This document shows positions 24,419 through 32,891 of a stretch of DNA of 64,000 nucleotides, piece by piece. The notes under the pieces were generated by a model, which worked only from the letters and a program-made list of their open reading frames with translations, was not told where the DNA came from and searched no databases. Source of the DNA: DASUXA01 sp036378155. Lineage in GTDB: Bacteria > Actinomycetota > Actinomycetes > Mycobacteriales > Micromonosporaceae. Made by a program: the position numbers and the translations under genes. The DNA lies in contig DASUXA010000017.1 of NCBI GenBank assembly GCA_036378155.1, positions 1 through 64,000 on the forward strand, given 5' to 3'. The stretch's first letter is position 1. Every line of letters begins with the position of its first letter.

Positions 24419-24853
24419 TCACGATGTGGGACGACCGACTGGTACCGGGCGCGTCCGGCGTAGCCAGAGCAGCCCGACGACGGGCAGCACCAGCGGGACG
24501 AACCCGTATCCCTGCCCGTACCCGGACCACACTGTCTCGTCCGGGAACGCGGCCCGGTCGACGAGGCTCGCGGTACCGACGACCAGCACCCCGACGAGTT
24601 CCACCGAGCACGACACCACCGCCACCCGCCAGGCGGTACGCCCGGCGACCGCGAGGCACACGGTCGCCACGATGTACACCACCGCGGCGAACGCGGACAG
24701 CAGGTACGCCAGCGGCGCCTCGTGGAACTTGGTGGCGATCTGGACTCCGGCGCGGGCGCTCGCGGCGAGCGCGAACAGCCCGTACAGCCCGATCAGCACC
24801 CGACCGGGGCCGCTGTTCATCGCCGTCGTCCCGGCGGCGGGACGGTCAGCCAC
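24419..24853 (-). CDS. Conserved integral membrane protein (four helices)
   Basis: A 144-residue hydrophobic protein with four predicted helices (VLIGLYGLFALAAS; LAYLLSAFAAVVYIVATV; VAVVSCSVELVGVLVVG; FVPLVLPVVGLLWL) and a conserved WSGYGQGYG loop. It resembles small actinobacterial integral membrane proteins of unknown function. Its GTG start overlaps the end of the upstream membrane-protein gene by 8 bp, so the two are coupled and may form a complex. No enzymatic motif was seen. Confidence 0.8.
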   Translation of the reverse strand: MADRPAAGTTAMNSGPGRVLIGLYGLFALAASARAGVQIATKFHEAPLAYLLSAFAAVVYIVATVCLAVAGRTAWRVAVVSCSVELVGVLVVGTASLVDRAAFPDETVWSGYGQGYGFVPLVLPVVGLLWLRRTRPVPVGRPTS

Positions 24854-25223
24854 CGGTCCACACCTGGTGCAGCCGGACCACCAGTACCGACATGACCAGC
24901 CCGGCGATCATCACGATGAGCGATCCCCACCGGGACGGCTCCAGTCGGGCGAGCACCGCGGCGAGCGCCGGGATGAGCACGAACGCGAACAGGTACCCGA
25001 TGTAGACCGCCAGGGCGCTGGGGCGAGCGCCGCCCGCCATCTCGACGATCGCCGTCGCGACGTACCCGACGGCGAGCAGTTCGACGACCGCGACGCCGAT
25101 CAGCTGGGCGCGGTCGGGTGGACGCTTGCGTACCGTCGCGACCAGCGCCCACGCGGCGAGCAGCAGGGACGCGACGACGACGGCGGTACCGGGCCAGCTA
25201 GGCACGGCGGGACCCGGGGCCAC
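24846..25223 (-). CDS. Integral membrane protein (four helices), partner of the next gene
   Basis: A 125-residue protein with about four helices (AVVVASLLLAAWALVATV; LIGVAVVELLAVGYVATAIV; ALAVYIGYLFAFVLIPALAA; LIVMIAGLVMSVLVVRLH). The GTG at 25223 is the first plausible start and has no strong ribosome-binding site. It overlaps the downstream membrane-protein gene by 8 bp. Together they look like a paired small membrane-protein unit common in actinobacteria; function unknown. Confidence 0.78.
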   Translation of the reverse strand: MAPGPAVPSWPGTAVVVASLLLAAWALVATVRKRPPDRAQLIGVAVVELLAVGYVATAIVEMAGGARPSALAVYIGYLFAFVLIPALAAVLARLEPSRWGSLIVMIAGLVMSVLVVRLHQVWTGG

Positions 25224-25261
25224 GATCGAGGGTCATGGCTCCCCACTGTAGGGCACCGGGG

Positions 25262-26008
25262 TCAGCCCGCCCGCGCGTGCCCGATCGCGAGCGTGGCGTC
25301 GAACAGCGTGAGGTACCACCGGCTGTCGGTGAAGCCCTGCCCGGTCTCGTCCCCGACGTACAGGTCGACGTGGTGTGGTCCGCCGAGGCCCGGCGTCAGC
25401 TCGTCGGCGACCGTCCACCGCCCCGCCGACAGCAGGCGGCAGCCGGTCGGGTCGACCCGTCTGCCCTGCTCGGCATGCCCGCAGTTGGTGATCACGAACG
25501 GGGTACCGGGAGCCAGCGTGCTCGGGTCGGCGGCAGCCGACTCGAACGGTCGCAGGGCCGCCCCGTTCGCGCCGCGCGGCACCTGGTCCAGCCAGAACCC
25601 GGTGTCGTACGCCCAGTTCAGGTACCTGCCGTCGAGCAGTCGTCCGGTGCCCTCGGTACGCACCGCGTCGACGAAGTCCTTCGGGTGGCTGCCCAGATCG
25701 TCGTGGCCCTGCACACAGTTGACCGCCGGACATCCGGTGACCGGTACCGGCGGCCCGTGGTGGAACTGTTCGACCGCGTTGTAGTACACGGTCACCAGCC
25801 ACCCGGTCGACGTGGTCGCGCCCGGCGGCGGAGTCGGTCTACCGCCGGCGGCGACGCCGCTCGGCAGCGCGGGCGCCGGCACCCCGGTACCGGCGTCGCT
25901 CGGACTGCACGCCACGAGCGCCAGCAGGACCGCGAGCCCGAGCGCGACGAGGCGGGGTGCTCGCCGCCCCGCAACATGGTTGAGGAATGCGAATCTGGTG
26001 CGGGTCAT
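25262..26008 (-). CDS. Secreted lipoprotein of unknown function
   Basis: A 248-residue protein with an Arg-rich N-region, a hydrophobic core (LVALGLAVLLA) and lipobox LVAC with C34, so it is exported and lipid-anchored. After a Pro/Gly-rich linker, the mature part holds VTVYYNAVEQFHHG, PAVNCVQGHDDLG and a C-terminal VADELTPGLGGPHHVDLYVGDE region. The WTVADE...DLYVG pattern recalls double-psi beta-barrel (3D-type) domains of cell-wall proteins, but I would not name it. Cysteines at several sites could form disulfides outside the cell. 38 bp separate it from the downstream membrane-protein pair. Confidence 0.8.
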   Translation of the reverse strand: MTRTRFAFLNHVAGRRAPRLVALGLAVLLALVACSPSDAGTGVPAPALPSGVAAGGRPTPPPGATTSTGWLVTVYYNAVEQFHHGPPVPVTGCPAVNCVQGHDDLGSHPKDFVDAVRTEGTGRLLDGRYLNWAYDTGFWLDQVPRGANGAALRPFESAAADPSTLAPGTPFVITNCGHAEQGRRVDPTGCRLLSAGRWTVADELTPGLGGPHHVDLYVGDETGQGFTDSRWYLTLFDATLAIGHARAG

Positions 26009-26023
26009 GACCTCTCGAGCGAC

Positions 26024-26193
26024 TCAGGCAGTCGAGTCGAACGGGTTCACCACCGGTACAGCGGATCACCTCGACGTCCTTCACGTTACGCGTGACCAAG
26101 GTCAGCCGGTGCACCTTCGCCGTCGCTGCCGTCAGCCCGTCGATCACCGGCGGGCGGTGGGGCGACGCGCTGATGCGTTCCCACTTTCGCGGA
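26024..26193 (-). pseudogene. Remnant of a VapC PIN-domain toxin, frameshifted
   Basis: The minus-strand frame reads PVIDGLTAATAKVHRLTLVT then RNVKDVEVI, the C-terminal third of FitB/VapC-type PIN domains (usual form DGLIAATA...GLTLVTRNVKDVE). A one-base shift within codons near 26060 is then needed to continue as AVPVVNPFDSTA-stop (TGA at 26024-26026), the normal end of such toxins. The N-terminal catalytic half is absent and no antitoxin is visible, so it is a decayed toxin-antitoxin locus. Confidence 0.75.
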
Positions 26194-26247
26194 ATGGAAG
26201 GGTGTCGGGCGACGGTCAGCCTGACCGGTGGTGTCGGGGCGGCGGCA

Positions 26248-26253
26248 TAGACT
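26248..26253 (+). promoter_or_regulatory. -10 element for pcrA
   Basis: TAGACT fits TANNNT and ends 9 bases before the ATG at 26263. No Shine-Dalgarno is present, so a leaderless or near-leaderless transcript is likely. Confidence 0.4.
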
Positions 26254-26262
26254 CGGCGTGCG

Positions 26263-28689
26263 ATGCGTGCTCTCTCCGAAACCCCAGCCGGCCCGACGTC
26301 CAATTCCCCTACGTCCGGCCCGGTCGCGCCGCGCCCCGGCCGGCACGCCGATGTCGACGCGCTGCTCGACGGGCTCAACCCGCCGCAGCGCGCGGCGGTC
26401 ACGCACAGCGGTTCGCCGCTGCTGATCGTCGCGGGCGCCGGGTCCGGGAAGACCCGCGTGCTCACCCATCGCATCGCGTACCTGCTCGCCGCCCGCGACG
26501 TGCATCCCGGCGAGATCCTCGCGATCACCTTCACCAACAAGGCAGCCGGCGAGATGAAGGAGCGGGTCGCCGCCCTGGTCGGTCCGCGCGCCCGGCTGAT
26601 GTGGGTGTCCACGTTCCATTCGGCGTGTGTACGCATCCTGCGCGCCGAGCATGAGCACGCCGGACTGAAGTCCACCTTCTCGATCTACGACGCGGACGAC
26701 TCGCGCCGGCTGATGCAGCTGGTGGGTCGCGAACTCGACCTCGACCCCAAGCGCTACCCGGCACGCTCACTCGCGGCGCAGGTGTCCAACCTGAAAAACG
26801 AACTGGTCGACGAGGAGTCGTTCGCGGCGCGTGCCAAGGGTCCGGCGGAGCGGGCGGTCGCCGAGGCGTACACGCTGTACCAGCGCCGGCTGCGCGAGGC
26901 GCACGCGCTCGACTTCGACGACCTGATCATGACGACGGTACATCTGCTCCAGGCGTTCCCGTCGGTCGCGGAGAAATACCGTCGGCGCTTCCGGCACGTA
27001 CTGGTCGACGAATACCAGGACACCAACCACGCGCAGTACGTGCTGATCAAGGAGCTGGTCGGACCGTCGGGCGGCGATCCCGAGCCCGCCGAGTTGTGTG
27101 TGGTGGGCGACGCCGACCAATCGATCTACGCGTTCCGTGGCGCGACGATCCGCAACATTCTGGAGTTCGAGCGCGACTTCACCGACGCCCGCACCATCCT
27201 GCTCGAACAGAACTACCGCTCCACCCAGACCATCCTGTCCGCGGCGAACGCGGTGATCGACCGCAACACCCAGCGCAAGCCGAAGCGGCTGTGGAGCGAC
27301 GCCGGGCCGGGCGAGAAGATCGTCGGGTACGTCGCCGACACCGAGCACGCCGAAGCCGACTGGGTCGCCCACGAGATCGACCGGTTGTGCGACGCGGGCG
27401 AGGCGCGCCCCGGCGACGTGGCGGTGTTCTACCGCACCAACGCCCAGTCGCGGGTGTTCGAAGAGGTGTTCATCCGGGTCGGACTGCCGTACAAGGTGGT
27501 CGGCGGGGTCCGCTTCTACGAGCGCAAGGAGGTCCGCGACGCGCTGGCGTACCTGCGTGCCGTGGTCAACGAGGACGACACCGTCAGTGTCCGGCGGATT
27601 CTGAACACCCCGAAACGCGGGATCGGCGATCGTGCCGAGGCATGTGTCGAGGCGCTCGCGGCACGCGAACGCATGTCCTTCGGCGCGGCGCTGCGTCGCG
27701 CCGCCGACGCGCCCGGCATCCCGTCCCGCGCGGTGAACTCGATCGCGGACTTCGTCGCGCTGCTCGACGAGGCGCGGGAACTCGCCCGGACCGCGCCGCC
27801 GGAGGAGGTGCTCGAGGCGGTCCTGCAACGCTCGGGATACCTGACGGAGTTGGAGGACAGCCTCGACCCGCAGGACGCCGGACGGGTGGAGAACCTGCAG
27901 GAACTGGTGAGCGTGGCGCGTGAATACACCGAACGCGCGCTGGCCGCGCTGGCCGCTGCCGAGAACGTCGCCGAGGGACCCGAGGCGCCCGCTGCCGCGC
28001 TCACCCCGCCGCCGACCCTGGCGGGATTCCTCGAGCAGGTGTCGCTCGTCGCGGACGCCGACGAGATCCCCGCCCAGCCGGGCGGGGACAACCGCGACCA
28101 GCAGGGTGTGGTCACGCTGATGACCCTGCACACGGCGAAGGGCCTCGAATTTCCGGTGGTGTTCCTGACCGGGCTGGAGGACGGCGTCTTCCCGCACCTG
28201 CGCTCGCTCGGCGACCAGCGCGAGTTGGAGGAGGAGCGCCGGCTGGCGTACGTCGGCATCACCCGTGCGCGACGACGGCTGTACCTGTCCCGCGCCGTGA
28301 CCCGATCGGCGTGGGGTCAGCCGCAGTACAACCCGGCGTCACGGTTCCTCGACGAGTTGCCCGAGGATCTGACCCGGTGGGAGCGCACCGGCGCGGCGTA
28401 CACGAGCTGGTCCGGCGGTGTGGGCGGGCGTGGCGGGGCGATCGGCGGTACCCCGCGCGCGAGCCGGATCGCCGAGCGGCTCGGAGTGTCCGCAGCGGGC
28501 CTGACCACCGCCGCCGAGCTGCCCAAGGGGCCGAGCGTGGCGCCCGGCGACCGGGTCAACCATCAGCGGTACGGGCTGGGCAGGGTGGTCGCGGTCGAGG
28601 GACACGGACCACGGGCGCAGGCTCAGATCGACTTCGGCGACCAGACGATCTGGCTGGTCCTGCGCCACGCGCCGATCGAGAAACTCTGA
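26263..28689 (+). CDS. pcrA: ATP-dependent DNA helicase PcrA/UvrD1
   Basis: An 808-residue superfamily 1A 3'-5' helicase for nucleotide-excision and replication-linked repair. Motif I is AGAGSGKT at 57-64, Ia ITFTNKAAGEMKER, II VLVDEYQDTN, III VVGDADQSIYAFRGA, IV LLEQNYRSTQTIL, V VTLMTLHTAKGLEFPVVFLTG and VI EERRLAYVGITRARRRL. The C-terminus ends in the RNA-polymerase-binding Tudor-like domain (GDRVNHQRYGLGRVVAVEGHG...IDFGDQT), typical of PcrA. About 30 residues of Pro-rich N-terminus precede the helicase. pcrA next to an M23 peptidase and sucCD is conserved in streptomycetes. Confidence 0.97.
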   Translation: MRALSETPAGPTSNSPTSGPVAPRPGRHADVDALLDGLNPPQRAAVTHSGSPLLIVAGAGSGKTRVLTHRIAYLLAARDVHPGEILAITFTNKAAGEMKERVAALVGPRARLMWVSTFHSACVRILRAEHEHAGLKSTFSIYDADDSRRLMQLVGRELDLDPKRYPARSLAAQVSNLKNELVDEESFAARAKGPAERAVAEAYTLYQRRLREAHALDFDDLIMTTVHLLQAFPSVAEKYRRRFRHVLVDEYQDTNHAQYVLIKELVGPSGGDPEPAELCVVGDADQSIYAFRGATIRNILEFERDFTDARTILLEQNYRSTQTILSAANAVIDRNTQRKPKRLWSDAGPGEKIVGYVADTEHAEADWVAHEIDRLCDAGEARPGDVAVFYRTNAQSRVFEEVFIRVGLPYKVVGGVRFYERKEVRDALAYLRAVVNEDDTVSVRRILNTPKRGIGDRAEACVEALAARERMSFGAALRRAADAPGIPSRAVNSIADFVALLDEARELARTAPPEEVLEAVLQRSGYLTELEDSLDPQDAGRVENLQELVSVAREYTERALAALAAAENVAEGPEAPAAALTPPPTLAGFLEQVSLVADADEIPAQPGGDNRDQQGVVTLMTLHTAKGLEFPVVFLTGLEDGVFPHLRSLGDQRELEEERRLAYVGITRARRRLYLSRAVTRSAWGQPQYNPASRFLDELPEDLTRWERTGAAYTSWSGGVGGRGGAIGGTPRASRIAERLGVSAAGLTTAAELPKGPSVAPGDRVNHQRYGLGRVVAVEGHGPRAQAQIDFGDQTIWLVLRHAPIEKL

Positions 28690-28809
28690 CCCGGCGCCCC
28701 AGCGGCCCGCGGCGCGGCACGCACGCGCCGTCGCCGCACGCGCTGCCCGCCTGCGCCCACGCGCCGGCGCTCGCCGGGGATGCCGCGCACACGCCGCCTG
28801 CGACCCCCG

Positions 28810-29529
28810 CTACGGAGTGACGGTCCCGCCGTAGATCGCCTCGATGTGCTGCGGAATGTCGACGCCGTGCTCCTTCATGAACGGGACCGGGTCGACCGCC
28901 TTGCCGTTGATCCGGATCTCGAAGTGCACGTGCGGCCCGTACGAGTACCCGGTGTTGCCGGCGAGCGCCAGCAGGTCACCGGCCTCGACGTGCTGCCCTT
29001 CCTTGACCAGCAGCTTCGACGAGTGCCCGTACACGATGTCGACGCCGTTTCCGGCGTCGATCATCACGCAGTATCCGTACCCGCCGTACCAACGGGCGAT
29101 CTTGATGGTGCCCGCGTGTGCCGCGTAGTACGGGGTCCCTTCCGGCACCGCGAGGTCGACGCCGGGATGCAGCACACCCCAGCGCATCCCGAACGGCGAG
29201 GACACGGCGTACTGCTTGAGCGGCAGCAACCACACGTCGGGTGCGGGCTGTCCCACCGTCGACATGAGTCCGCGCTCGTTGCCGCGGCTCGCCCGGTCGA
29301 CTGCGGCTGCCCGGTCCGCGGTAGCCGCCGTGTCGTTGCCGGCGGCTTCAGCCGCGGCTAGTACGGCCGGGTCGGGTGCCTTGAGGTCCGGTACCGCGTG
29401 CCCGGCGCCGAGGGCGACCGCGCCGGCACCCACAAAGGCGGTGGTGACGACGGCGGCATACCTGGCGCGAGGAGGAGACGGCACCCGGCGACGTCCACGG
29501 TAATGCCCGGGCGGCGGCCGATCGTCCAC
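28810..29529 (-). CDS. M23 family metallopeptidase (LytM type), membrane-anchored
   Basis: A 239-residue cell-wall hydrolase candidate. A cytoplasmic Arg/Pro-rich start, one hydrophobic signal-anchor at about 24-44, a helical Ala-rich linker, then the LytM domain: zinc ligands H121 and D125 (HPGVDLAVP) and H202 with catalytic H200 (GPHVHFEIR), plus H169 (VYGHSS). All active-site residues are present, so it should cut peptidoglycan cross-bridges in the wall. The GTG at 29529 has GGAGGAA 8 bases upstream. It is convergent with pcrA; the 120-bp gap shows no clear hairpin. Confidence 0.93.
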   Translation of the reverse strand: MDDRPPPGHYRGRRRVPSPPRARYAAVVTTAFVGAGAVALGAGHAVPDLKAPDPAVLAAAEAAGNDTAATADRAAAVDRASRGNERGLMSTVGQPAPDVWLLPLKQYAVSSPFGMRWGVLHPGVDLAVPEGTPYYAAHAGTIKIARWYGGYGYCVMIDAGNGVDIVYGHSSKLLVKEGQHVEAGDLLALAGNTGYSYGPHVHFEIRINGKAVDPVPFMKEHGVDIPQHIEAIYGGTVTP

Positions 29530-29862
29530 GCATTCCTCCGAGGGTCGGTGCCCGTTACAGATCGCTCTTGCGGGCAGCTGCCGGACACCGTAGCCAATTC
29601 GTTACCAGGGTTACAAGCGGTGACGATGTTTCCGATGAGAAAGCGTGCGACTGTGCGACGCAACGTAACCAAGTGCACAGCTCTTCGTTATCGCGCTGTC
29701 GTGCCCAGTCGATGGTGATAACGCTCCGTGCATCTTTCGACACACCTGTCCACCCGCGTCGCGTCTCGACCAACCTCAGGGTTACCGTTCGTTCAGCAGG
29801 TTCGCGGCCGGGCGTCAGCCGGCGGGGAAAGGCGAGAGCCGGCAGGAAAGGTAGAGGGCCAG
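29530..29862. promoter_or_regulatory. Divergent control region between M23 peptidase and B12-binding protein genes
   Basis: A 333-bp non-coding stretch, clearly less GC-rich than its surroundings. On the minus strand GTAAC occurs at 29558-29554, 29605-29601 and 29614-29610 (two starts 9 bp apart), and on the plus strand at 29665. Such clustered GTAAC words upstream of wall hydrolases recall sites of the MtrA regulator. CGTTATC at 29686-29692 and GATAACG at 29717-29723 form a 7-bp inverted repeat. Roles are inferred. Confidence 0.45.
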
Positions 29863-30267
29863 ATGAGTTCTCGGATTCGGGTCGTGGTGGCGAAGCCCGG
29901 TCTGGACGGGCACGACCGGGGCGCGAAGGTCGTCGCCCGAGCCCTGCGCGATGCCGGTATGGAGGTCATCTACACCGGCCTGCATCAGACACCGGAGCAG
30001 ATCGTGGAGACCGCGATCCAGGAGGACGCCGACGGCATCGGGCTGTCCATCCTGTCCGGGGCGCACATGACGCTGTGTCGGCGCGTGGTCGAACTGCTGC
30101 GCGAGCGCGGCGCCGACGACATCGTGGTGTTCGGCGGCGGGATCATCCCGGACGCGGACATCCCCGAGTTGGAGAAGTTGGGCGTCGCGAAGGTCTTCAC
30201 GCCCGGCGCGACTACCCAGTCCATCGTCGACTGGGTGCGCGCCAACGTCGGGTCGACCGTCGGGTAG
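29863..30267 (+). CDS. Stand-alone cobalamin-binding protein (acyl-CoA mutase small-subunit type)
   Basis: A 134-residue B12-binding domain. The base-off, His-on signature DxHxxG is present as D15-G-H17-D-R-G20 in KPGLDGHDRGAKV, followed by LSILSGAHMTL and VVFGGGIIPDADI, as in methylmalonyl-CoA and isobutyryl-CoA mutase. The catalytic barrel subunit is not encoded nearby, so it must pair with a large subunit elsewhere, or act alone. A similar small subunit (IcmB type) lies between pcrA and sucCD in Streptomyces. The ATG at 29863 was chosen from GAGGG and family start MSSRIRVVVAKPG. Followed by a strong terminator. Confidence 0.92.
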   Translation: MSSRIRVVVAKPGLDGHDRGAKVVARALRDAGMEVIYTGLHQTPEQIVETAIQEDADGIGLSILSGAHMTLCRRVVELLRERGADDIVVFGGGIIPDADIPELEKLGVAKVFTPGATTQSIVDWVRANVGSTVG

Positions 30268-30281
30268 CTTCCGGACACGTT

Positions 30282-30318
30282 GAGAGGCCGGACGCACCCC
30301 TCACACGTCCGGCCTCTC
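30282..30318 (+). terminator. Terminator after the B12-binding protein gene
   Basis: A perfect 13-bp stem (30282-30294 with 30306-30318) and 11-base loop, 14 bp after the stop codon. No T-run. Confidence 0.85.
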
Positions 30319-30746
30319 TATGCACGACGCCCCGCCGCCACCCCTCGACCGACAGGGCATCGGCCGCTTCGCGGATCCGCTGGAGGATCCGTCGCTGTGC
30401 CCAACGACACGCCGCAGACGCGGTTACGCGTGTGGCGAAACTTTTCCCGCTGAGATTTTTCGTTCGCAGGGCGGCTCGCGCCGCCCGGCGGCACGCCCTG
30501 ACCCGGACACATCGTTCGCCGTCTGTGTGCGGTATGGCACAGGGGGTACCCGTGCCCGAGCCGGCGCCTGAACGCATGGTTAGGCTGCGCCGGAAGGGCC
30601 CGTCTTGTGGAAGACGAGCGGAATGACGGAACGGGGCAGGCGGGGCACGCCGGCGACCGTTGCGGGTCCACGGCGTCGCACGCGCCGAGCCGCGACGGTC
30701 CGAGACAGCCGGGGCGAGCCCTGCGGCCGCGAGCGAAGAGGTATAC
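30319..30746 (+). other. 428-bp region upstream of sucC without a recognisable gene
   Basis: No open frame here looks like a protein family. Two small perfect hairpins stand out: CGGATCC/GGATCCG at 30372-30391 and CGTCTT/AAGACG at 30601-30616. A short AT-rich patch lies near 30436-30450. It presumably carries the sucCD promoter and a long 5' UTR; TAGGCT at 30581-30586 is a possible -10. Confidence 0.5.
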
Positions 30747-31925
30747 GTGGACCTGTACGAGTACCAGGGGCGCGAACTGTTCGCCCGGCACGGGCTGCCG
30801 GTGCTGGACGGGGGCGTCGCCGCCACTCCTGAGGAGGCCCGCGCCATCGCCGAGCGACTCGGCGGGCGGGTCGTCGTGAAGGCCCAGGTGAAGACCGGGG
30901 GCCGCGGTAAGGCCGGCGGCGTGAAGCTCGCCGACGGGGTCGAGGAGGCCGAGGCGCGTGCCCGGGACATCCTCGGCATGGACATCAAGGGCCACACGGT
31001 ACACAAGGTGATGGTCACCCAGACCGCGGACATCGCCGAGGAGTACTACTTCTCCTACCTGCTCGACCGGGCCAACCGGAGCTTCCTGTGCATCGCCAGC
31101 GTCGCCGGCGGCATGGAGATCGAGCAGGTCGCGGCGGAGACGCCGGAGAAGGTGGTCAAGGAGCCGATCGACGCGAACCTCGGCGTCGACGAGGCGAAGG
31201 CGCGCGAGATCGTGGCGAAGGCGGGCTTCCCTGCGGAGGTCGCCGACCAGGTCGCCGACATCGCGGTGAAGCTGTGGCAGACGTTCGTCGCCGAGGACGC
31301 CACGCTCGTCGAGGTCAACCCGCTGGCCAAGGTCGCCGACGGTCGGGTGCTGCTGCTCGACGCCAAGGTCACCTTCGACGACAACGCGACGTTCCGCCAC
31401 CCCGACCACGAGGCGATGGCGGACAGGTCGGCGGTCGACCCGCTCGAGCAGCGTGCCAAGGAGCGCGACCTCAACTACGTCAAGCTGGACGGCGAGGTCG
31501 GGATCATCGGCAACGGTGCGGGCCTGGTGATGTCCACGCTCGACGTGGTCGCGTACGCGGGCGAGCGGTTCGGCGGGGTACGCCCCGCGAACTTCCTCGA
31601 CATCGGCGGCGGCGCGAGCGCGGCGGTGATGGCCAACGGTCTGGAGATCGTGCTGTCCGACCCGAGCGTACGCAGTGTGTTCGTCAACGTGTTCGGCGGC
31701 ATCACCGCGTGCGACGAGGTCGCCAACGGCATCGTGCAGGCGCTCGCCTTGCTGCACGAGCGTGGCGAGGACGTGAACAAGCCGCTGGTGGTACGGCTGG
31801 ACGGCAACAACGCCGAGGCCGGCCGGCACATCCTCGACTCGGCCAACAACCCGCTCGTCGAGCGGGTCGACACGATGGACGGTGCCGCCACGCGCGCGGC
31901 CGAACTCGCCGCGGCGGGGAAGTGA
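30747..31925 (+). CDS. sucC: Succinyl-CoA synthetase beta subunit (ADP/GDP-forming)
   Basis: Forms ATP or GTP from succinyl-CoA in the TCA cycle, with SucD. The 392-residue protein starts at GTG 30747 with the universal DLYEYQGRELFARHGLPV and has the ATP-grasp region VVVKAQVKTGGRGKAGGVKLA, the metal site VEVNPLAKV...LLLDAKVTFDDNA and the CoA-ligase-fold C-terminus NFLDIGGGASA and VFVNVFGGITACDEVA. GAAGAGG precedes the start. The upstream open frame of 29 codons has no family resemblance. It is 7 bp from sucD, so the subunits are co-expressed. Confidence 0.96.
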   Translation: MDLYEYQGRELFARHGLPVLDGGVAATPEEARAIAERLGGRVVVKAQVKTGGRGKAGGVKLADGVEEAEARARDILGMDIKGHTVHKVMVTQTADIAEEYYFSYLLDRANRSFLCIASVAGGMEIEQVAAETPEKVVKEPIDANLGVDEAKAREIVAKAGFPAEVADQVADIAVKLWQTFVAEDATLVEVNPLAKVADGRVLLLDAKVTFDDNATFRHPDHEAMADRSAVDPLEQRAKERDLNYVKLDGEVGIIGNGAGLVMSTLDVVAYAGERFGGVRPANFLDIGGGASAAVMANGLEIVLSDPSVRSVFVNVFGGITACDEVANGIVQALALLHERGEDVNKPLVVRLDGNNAEAGRHILDSANNPLVERVDTMDGAATRAAELAAAGK

Positions 31926-31932
31926 TCGAGAA

Positions 31933-32820
31933 ATGGCTATCTGGCTGACCAAGGACTCCAAGGTCATCGTTCAGGGCGTGACCGGCTCCGAGGGCTCCAA
32001 GCACACCCGGCGGATGCTGCGCGCCGGTACCAACATCGTCGGCGGCGTCAACCCGCGCAAGGCGGGGCAGGAGGTCGACTTCGACGGTACGAAGGTAGCG
32101 GTGTACGCGAGCGTCGCCGAGGCGATGGCGGAGACCGGCGCGGACACCACCGTGATCTTCGTACCGGCGGGCGCCACCAAGAGCGCCGTGATCGAGGCGA
32201 TCGACGCGGGCATCGGGCTGGCTGTGGTGATCACCGAGGGGATCCCGGTACACGACACCGCCGCCTTCTGGGCTCACGCCGTCGCGACCGGCAACCGCAC
32301 CCGGATCGTCGGCCCGAACTGCCCGGGCATCGCCTCGCCGGGGCAGTCCAACGCGGGCATCATCCCGGCGGACATCACCGGCGCGGGGCGGATCGGGCTG
32401 GTCTCGAAGTCCGGCACGCTGACGTACCAGATGATGTACGAGTTGCGCGACATCGGCTTCTCGACCTGCGTCGGTATCGGCGGCGACCCGATCATCGGTA
32501 CCACGCACATCGATGCGCTCGCCGCCTTCCAGGACGACCCCGACACCGACGCGATCGTGATGATCGGCGAGATCGGCGGCGACGCCGAGGAGCGGGCCGC
32601 CGAGTTCATCAAGGCGAACGTCACCAAGCCCGTGGTCGGGTACATCGCCGGCTTCACGGCGCCGCCCGGCAAGACGATGGGGCATGCGGGCGCGATCATC
32701 TCGGGCTCGTCCGGTACCGCCGAGGCGAAGAAGGTCGCGCTCGAGGCGGCCGGCGTCAAGGTGGGCAAGACCCCGAGCGAGACCGCCCGGCTCATGCGTG
32801 AGGTCATGAAGTCCCAGTAG
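31933..32820 (+). CDS. sucD: Succinyl-CoA synthetase alpha subunit
   Basis: A 295-residue catalytic subunit. The CoA-binding Rossmann domain starts WLTKDSKVIVQGVTGSEGSKHTRRML, and the phosphohistidine loop is GKTMGHAGAIISGSSGTAEAK, with the histidine that carries phosphate between the two subunits. The signature GPNCPGIASPGQSNAGIIP is present. The ATG at 31933 is fixed by the family N-terminus. It is followed by a T-rich terminator, which ends the sucCD unit before perM. Confidence 0.97.
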   Translation: MAIWLTKDSKVIVQGVTGSEGSKHTRRMLRAGTNIVGGVNPRKAGQEVDFDGTKVAVYASVAEAMAETGADTTVIFVPAGATKSAVIEAIDAGIGLAVVITEGIPVHDTAAFWAHAVATGNRTRIVGPNCPGIASPGQSNAGIIPADITGAGRIGLVSKSGTLTYQMMYELRDIGFSTCVGIGGDPIIGTTHIDALAAFQDDPDTDAIVMIGEIGGDAEERAAEFIKANVTKPVVGYIAGFTAPPGKTMGHAGAIISGSSGTAEAKKVALEAAGVKVGKTPSETARLMREVMKSQ

Positions 32821-32840
32821 CACCTCGCAATCCGCGGTAC

Positions 32841-32876
32841 GGACGGCCGGTCGAGATGACCGGCCGTCCTCCTTTT
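32841..32876 (+). terminator. Terminator after sucD, with T-run
   Basis: A 12-bp perfect stem (32841-32852 with 32858-32869), loop GAGAT, then TCCTTTT. It is the one terminator in the window with a clear T-tract. Confidence 0.9.
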
Positions 32877-32891
32877 GGCAGAGTGGCGACG

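Noticed and set aside
29530..29720. c-di-AMP (ydaO) riboswitch upstream of the M23 peptidase
   Set aside because: Such riboswitches often precede wall hydrolases, so I looked for the conserved GGGGUGAAU and GAACC-type core; none was found.
29555..29773. A 72-codon minus-strand gene upstream of the M23 peptidase
   Set aside because: It lies in the AT-richer regulatory region, has no ribosome-binding site and resembles no family.
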